Origin: Salpingoeca rosetta
Lineage: Eukaryota; Opisthokonta; Choanoflagellata; Craspedida; Salpingoecidae
NCBI RefSeq assembly: GCF_000188695.1
Contig: NW_004457740.1
Span: 2,041,944 to 2,056,943, forward strand
Direction of reading: 5' to 3'
Length of the DNA stretch: 15,000 nt
Shown here: positions 13,206 through 15,000 of the stretch, piece after piece
Layout: each line of letters starts with the position of its first letter
How positions within the stretch are numbered: position 1 is the stretch's first letter
Program-made: the position numbers and the translations under genes
The notes under the pieces: model-generated
Told to the model about the DNA's origin: nothing
The model's database searches: none
The model's input: the letters and a program-made list of their open reading frames with translations, nothing else

Positions 13206-14308
13206 GAAGAGGGGTTGTCTGGTTGTGAGGCGTTGTTTGGTGCATGGCTATTGATTGTAACCCACGTTGTGCGTTCGTGCATCCCGCGCTGTCTCAGCCA
13301 ATCACCTCCCCCTCCCCCAGCACACACAGCGGATATCTTTCGCACCTTTGATTCGTCCACCTCAAAGTAGAGGCTCCCGTTGTGCGAATACACTTGGGGC
13401 TCCTTGGCCGGCACTGCGCCGGGTGTGGTGGTGGCGGCGGTGACGGTGATGGGGATGAGCAACGTGTGCGAGGGATGACAAGGCGATGCAGGCACTGAGA
13501 GCAGCAGCAAGGGCAGGGTACATGGAGCGCTCCACGCGACCTTGTCCCTCGTATGGGGTGCAGTCGAGTCCGAGGGAGGCGGCAACCTCGTCTTGCGTTT
13601 GGCGGATGAGCGCGGCATCTTCTGTACTGGCCGTCTTCACGGCATCGTCGTTGCATTGCTGGCAGCGGTGGAGGCGGGGTGGGAGGAAGAGGACGTGCGA
13701 GAGCGTGAAATAGTGCACGTTTGAGTGTGTGAATGTGGGTGTACATGTGTGTGTGTGTGCGTGGGTTGTTGTTGTTGTTTAAGTTGTTGTTGTTGTTGTT
13801 GTTTAAGTTGTTGTTGTTGTTTAAGTTGTTGTTGTTGTTTAAGTTGTTGTTGTTGTTTAAGTTGTTGTTGTTGGTGTTGTTGTTGGTGTTGTTGTTGTTG
13901 TTGTTGTTGTTTAAGTTGTTGTTGTTGTTCTTCTTATGTCGCATGCGCAAGAATACTGCGTACATACCACGAGGCGGAAGAAAGCACCACACTTCTGCTC
14001 CGGAGTCGTGGCAGTGCTGGATTCCGTCACAAACTGCAAGTGACAGCGACTCGCGTCGTTGACATCTATTTGGGGTAATGGATGGACCAGAGACGGGGTG
14101 TGTGTGTGTGATGTGAGTGTGAGACAGAGCGACAGAGAGAAAGAGAGAGACAGAAAGACAGAGAGACAGAGAGAGACAGAGAAAGAGAGACAGAGAGACA
14201 GACAGAGAGAGAGAGGCAGACAGAGAGAGACACACAGAGAGGCAGAGATACGGAACGAGAGAGAGAGAGAGGCAGACAGAGAGAGACACACAGAGAGGCA
14301 GAGATACG

Positions 14309-14365
<57 letters not shown>

Positions 14366-14514
14366 CAGGGACATGGGAGGAAGGAATGTCATATCCCCGC
14401 GGTAAGCAAGAAGAGGCACAAGCTGAAGACAAAAGGTGCTACACCTGCTTGGCACGATGTCGAGAAGACGAGGACGACGAGCAAGGCAACGTCGAGGAGG
14501 ACGTGGGCGTTCAT
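8302..14514 (-). CDS. Secreted coiled-coil protein with fibrinogen-C-like C-terminal domain (22 exons)
   Basis: Twenty-two exons join in phase from the ATG at 14514-14512 to the TGA at 8304-8302, for 1950 nt and 649 residues. The order is: signal peptide (1-23); Cys-containing N-terminal region (C31, C48, C58, C89, C113); a short beta-type segment (SLYFEVDES); a coiled coil (about 160-306); a Cys module (C313, C325, C336, C354); and a fibrinogen-C-like domain (about 386-649) with SGLYWI, YCDM and GGGY. Fibrinogen-related domains are extracellular recognition modules, often trimerised by a coiled coil, which fits an adhesion, lectin-like or matrix role. The exact partner is unknown. No C-terminal membrane anchor is visible. 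Two proposed introns use the weak donor GTTGCT, at 13463 and 9082. The first is the least certain join. Confidence 0.7.
8941..9003. repeat. 12-bp minisatellite x3 with CACAGA units
   Basis: Three copies of ACGAAGACAGAC (8941-8976) continue into ACACAG units in intron 9082-8769. In sense they read GTCTGTCTTCGT and GTGTCT, on the donor side. Confidence 0.85.
9473..9520. repeat. CA/CGCA repeat
   Basis: CA units with CGCACA variants lie in intron 9559-9371. In sense they read as a GT/GCGT tract on the donor side. Confidence 0.8.
10139..10207. repeat. (CA)n microsatellite
   Basis: An almost perfect CA run with one CT interruption starts about 10 bases after the donor of intron 10217-10009. It reads (GT)n in sense. 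Confidence 0.9.
10679..10790. repeat. CA/CAGA repeat with CT and GT end
   Basis: Mixed CACA, CAGACA and CGCACA units end in CTCTCTGTGTGTGT next to the donor at 10792. It fills most of intron 10792-10657. Confidence 0.85.
10793..11564 (-). other. Exons 11-13: small cysteine module
   Basis: Exons 11564-11478, 11160-11109 and 10890-10793 encode SCGVQGQVFNGVGC, then CTSESVGLVRAQNGQLKVC, then NNDGSFEFVAFSIGQ. The pattern C-x17-C with a central VGLVR, followed by an aromatic strand, looks like a small disulfide-bonded beta module. I cannot name the family from memory. Confidence 0.6.
11350..11446. repeat. (ACAT)n tetranucleotide microsatellite
   Basis: About 24 perfect ACAT units lie in intron 11477-11161, within about 30 bases of the donor. 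In sense they read (ATGT)n. Confidence 0.95.
11637..11692. repeat. (GTGTGTACAT)3 and adjoining palindrome
   Basis: Three decamer copies run into a perfect 14-bp palindrome TGTGTGCGCACACA (11671-11684). Outer CATGTG and CACATG arms extend it to 11665-11692. It lies inside intron 11715-11565. Confidence 0.85.
11847..11957. repeat. Polypurine tract
   Basis: About 110 bases are almost entirely A and G on the plus strand (GGAAGG, GAGAGAAG and runs of G). In the sense of the minus gene this is a polypyrimidine tract just upstream of the acceptor at 11836-11837, so it probably serves in acceptor recognition. Confidence 0.8.
12205..12260. repeat. GTGTGAGT repeat near a splice acceptor
   Basis: Irregular GTGTGAGTGAGT units reach the acceptor at 12203-12204. 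In sense they read CACTCACACA, supplying a CA/CT tract at the intron end. Confidence 0.8.
13145..13203. repeat. (TG)n microsatellite next to a splice acceptor
   Basis: A perfect TG run of about 29 units ends one base before the acceptor. In sense the intron ends in (CA)n followed by TCAG. Confidence 0.95.
13767..13930. repeat. (TTG)n-TTTAAG minisatellite
   Basis: Blocks of four to eight TTG are separated by TTTAAG spacers, giving units of 18 bases and longer with TTGGTG variants. It sits just inside the donor of intron 13967-13659. In sense the unit reads CTTAAACAACAACAACAA. Confidence 0.9.
14123..14361. repeat. GA-rich intronic repeat with a 56-bp duplication and (AG)n
   Basis: Almost pure purine DNA (GAGACAGA units) ends in about 25 AG dinucleotides at 14312-14361. 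A 56-bp segment including GGCAGACAGAGAGAGACACA and GAGATACG occurs at about 14215 and again at about 14271. It lies in intron 1 of the secreted gene, where it reads as polypyrimidine. Confidence 0.9.
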
Positions 14515-14671
14515 GGCTGGCTGTGGTGCTGTTGTGCTGTTGTGCTGTTGCGCTGTGAGTGGACAATGTTGTTGTGTGTTTTGTTTGTGTTTTTTTTTTT
14601 TTTTTGGGCAACCCGAAGTTGTGCCGTCATTAGAATAAGCAAAATTTCCCTGCCCACCACAACGAAATGTA
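14515..14671. promoter_or_regulatory. Short divergent spacer between the secreted gene and the tRNA gene
   Basis: Only 157 bases separate the ATG of the minus gene from the first base of the plus-strand tRNA. It contains a T16 run at 14590-14605 and CTGTTGTG repeats near the ATG. The minus gene's promoter and leader must lie here or overlap the tRNA. I see no clear TATA box. Confidence 0.45.
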
Positions 14672-14678
14672 GGCGGTA

Positions 14679-14689
14679 TAGTCTAGTGG
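14679..14689 (+). promoter_or_regulatory. RNA polymerase III A box
   Basis: TAGTCTAGTGG matches the A-box consensus TRGYNNARNGG at every position, inside the D arm. Confidence 0.85.
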
Positions 14690-14721
14690 TTAGGACTATG
14701 GACTTTGAATCCATCAGCCGG

Positions 14722-14732
14722 GGTTCGAACCC
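14722..14732 (+). promoter_or_regulatory. RNA polymerase III B box
   Basis: GGTTCGAACCC matches the B-box consensus GGTTCGANTCC except for one base, inside the T arm. Confidence 0.85.
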
Positions 14733-14749
14733 CCGTACTGCCTCTCTCC

Positions 14750-14759
14750 TTTTTTTTTT
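14750..14759 (+). terminator. RNA polymerase III T10 terminator
   Basis: A run of ten T starts 7 bases after the tRNA. This is the normal Pol III stop signal and supports an active gene. Confidence 0.85.
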
Positions 14760-14944
14760 CTCCCCCCTCCCATTCGCCGCTGCTGCTCCTCTGTCAACAA
14801 GCGCTGTTGAAAGTTCTCTGTCAAGGTCGTTCGTTCGTCAGTTGCTCTCCCTCTTCCTCGACATGCTACTGCTGCTGCTGTTTGCGTTCTTTTAATTTTG
14901 ATGGGGAGATATGTATCCACGGACCACCTCCAGACCTCCCCACG

Positions 14945-15000
14945 ATGACCAGCACAGCAGTCCTTCTTTTCAGCCTTCTCCCTCTCTCGCCCGTCTCCCG
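14945..15000 (+). CDS. Possible start of a secreted protein, cut by the window edge
   Basis: An ATG at 14945 opens MTSTAVLLFSLLPLSPVSR, which has the hydrophobic core of a signal peptide. Only 19 codons are visible and the upstream 14760-14944 has no other evident exon. It could equally be chance in pyrimidine-rich DNA. Confidence 0.25.
   Translation, partial: MTSTAVLLFSLLPLSPVS

Larger units (their letters stand above)
13346..14514 (-). other. Exons 1-4: signal peptide and N-terminal region
   Basis: Exon 1 (14514-14445) encodes MNAHVLLDVALLVVLVFSTS plus CQA, a clear signal peptide, ending in phase 1. Exon 2 (14065-13968) contains SRCHLQFVTES and EQKCGAFFRLV. Exon 3 (13658-13464) starts QCNDDAVKTAS and ends in a hydrophobic stretch from M102 (YPALAAALSACIALSSLAH). 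Exon 4 (13402-13346) encodes EPQVYSHNGSLYFEVDESK. Joining exons 3 and 4 needs a 61-nt intron. A donor at GTGCCT with the acceptor at GGCGCAG would also keep the frame. I do not recognise the N-terminal Cys region. Confidence 0.65.
14672..14743 (+). tRNA. tRNA-Gln (anticodon UUG)
   Basis: The 72-base cloverleaf is complete. The acceptor stem pairs 14672-14678 (GGCGGTA) with 14736-14742 (TACTGCC), with one G-T pair, and the discriminator is T at 14743. The anticodon stem is ATGGA/TCCAT around the loop CTTTGAA, placing TTG at 14705-14707, which reads CAA (Gln). The T stem is CGGGG/CCCCG around TTCGAAC. There is no intron and no encoded CCA, as expected for a nuclear eukaryotic tRNA. The gene runs head-to-head with the secreted-protein gene. 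Confidence 0.95.

Overview
This is intron-dense eukaryotic DNA. I read it as a holozoan protist, with a choanoflagellate such as Salpingoeca as the best guess. That guess rests on GC-rich codons, many short exons, animal-type domains (tandem MIT, fibrinogen-C-like) and introns full of microsatellites. It cannot be proved from 15 kb. I worked out exons by hand from open frames, GT/AG sites and phase matching. Nearly all long poly-VC, poly-TH, poly-H and poly-S open frames are translated repeats.

Layout: (1) 1-2263, plus strand: the 3' end of a gene encoding two MIT domains. Their spacing matches the C-terminus of ULK3-type kinases; the kinase part would lie to the left of the window. (2) 2264-2760: intergenic DNA between convergent genes, with a (CA)40 tract and a C10A13 run. 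(3) 2761-7584, minus strand: an eight-exon gene for a predicted 1059-residue acidic and coiled-coil protein. Its short C-terminal domain resembles the Claw/ATG11 domain of FIP200 (tentative). (4) 7585-8301: leader and spacer DNA with no gene seen. (5) 8302-14514, minus strand: a 22-exon gene for a predicted 649-residue secreted protein. It has a signal peptide, a Cys-containing N-terminus, a coiled-coil stalk, a small Cys module and a fibrinogen-C-like C-terminus. (6) 14672-14743, plus strand: a complete tRNA-Gln(UUG) with internal A and B boxes and a T10 terminator. (7) 14945 to the edge: a possible start of another secreted protein.

The most striking feature is the introns. Read in the sense direction, many carry GT-rich repeats just after the donor and CA-, CAA-, CAT- or CT-rich repeats towards the acceptor. 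Some introns have both, so the two ends could pair in the transcript. If both homology calls hold, the first two genes would put a ULK-family kinase tail-to-tail with a FIP200/ATG11-like scaffold. The third gene would be an extracellular, lectin-like or adhesion-type protein.
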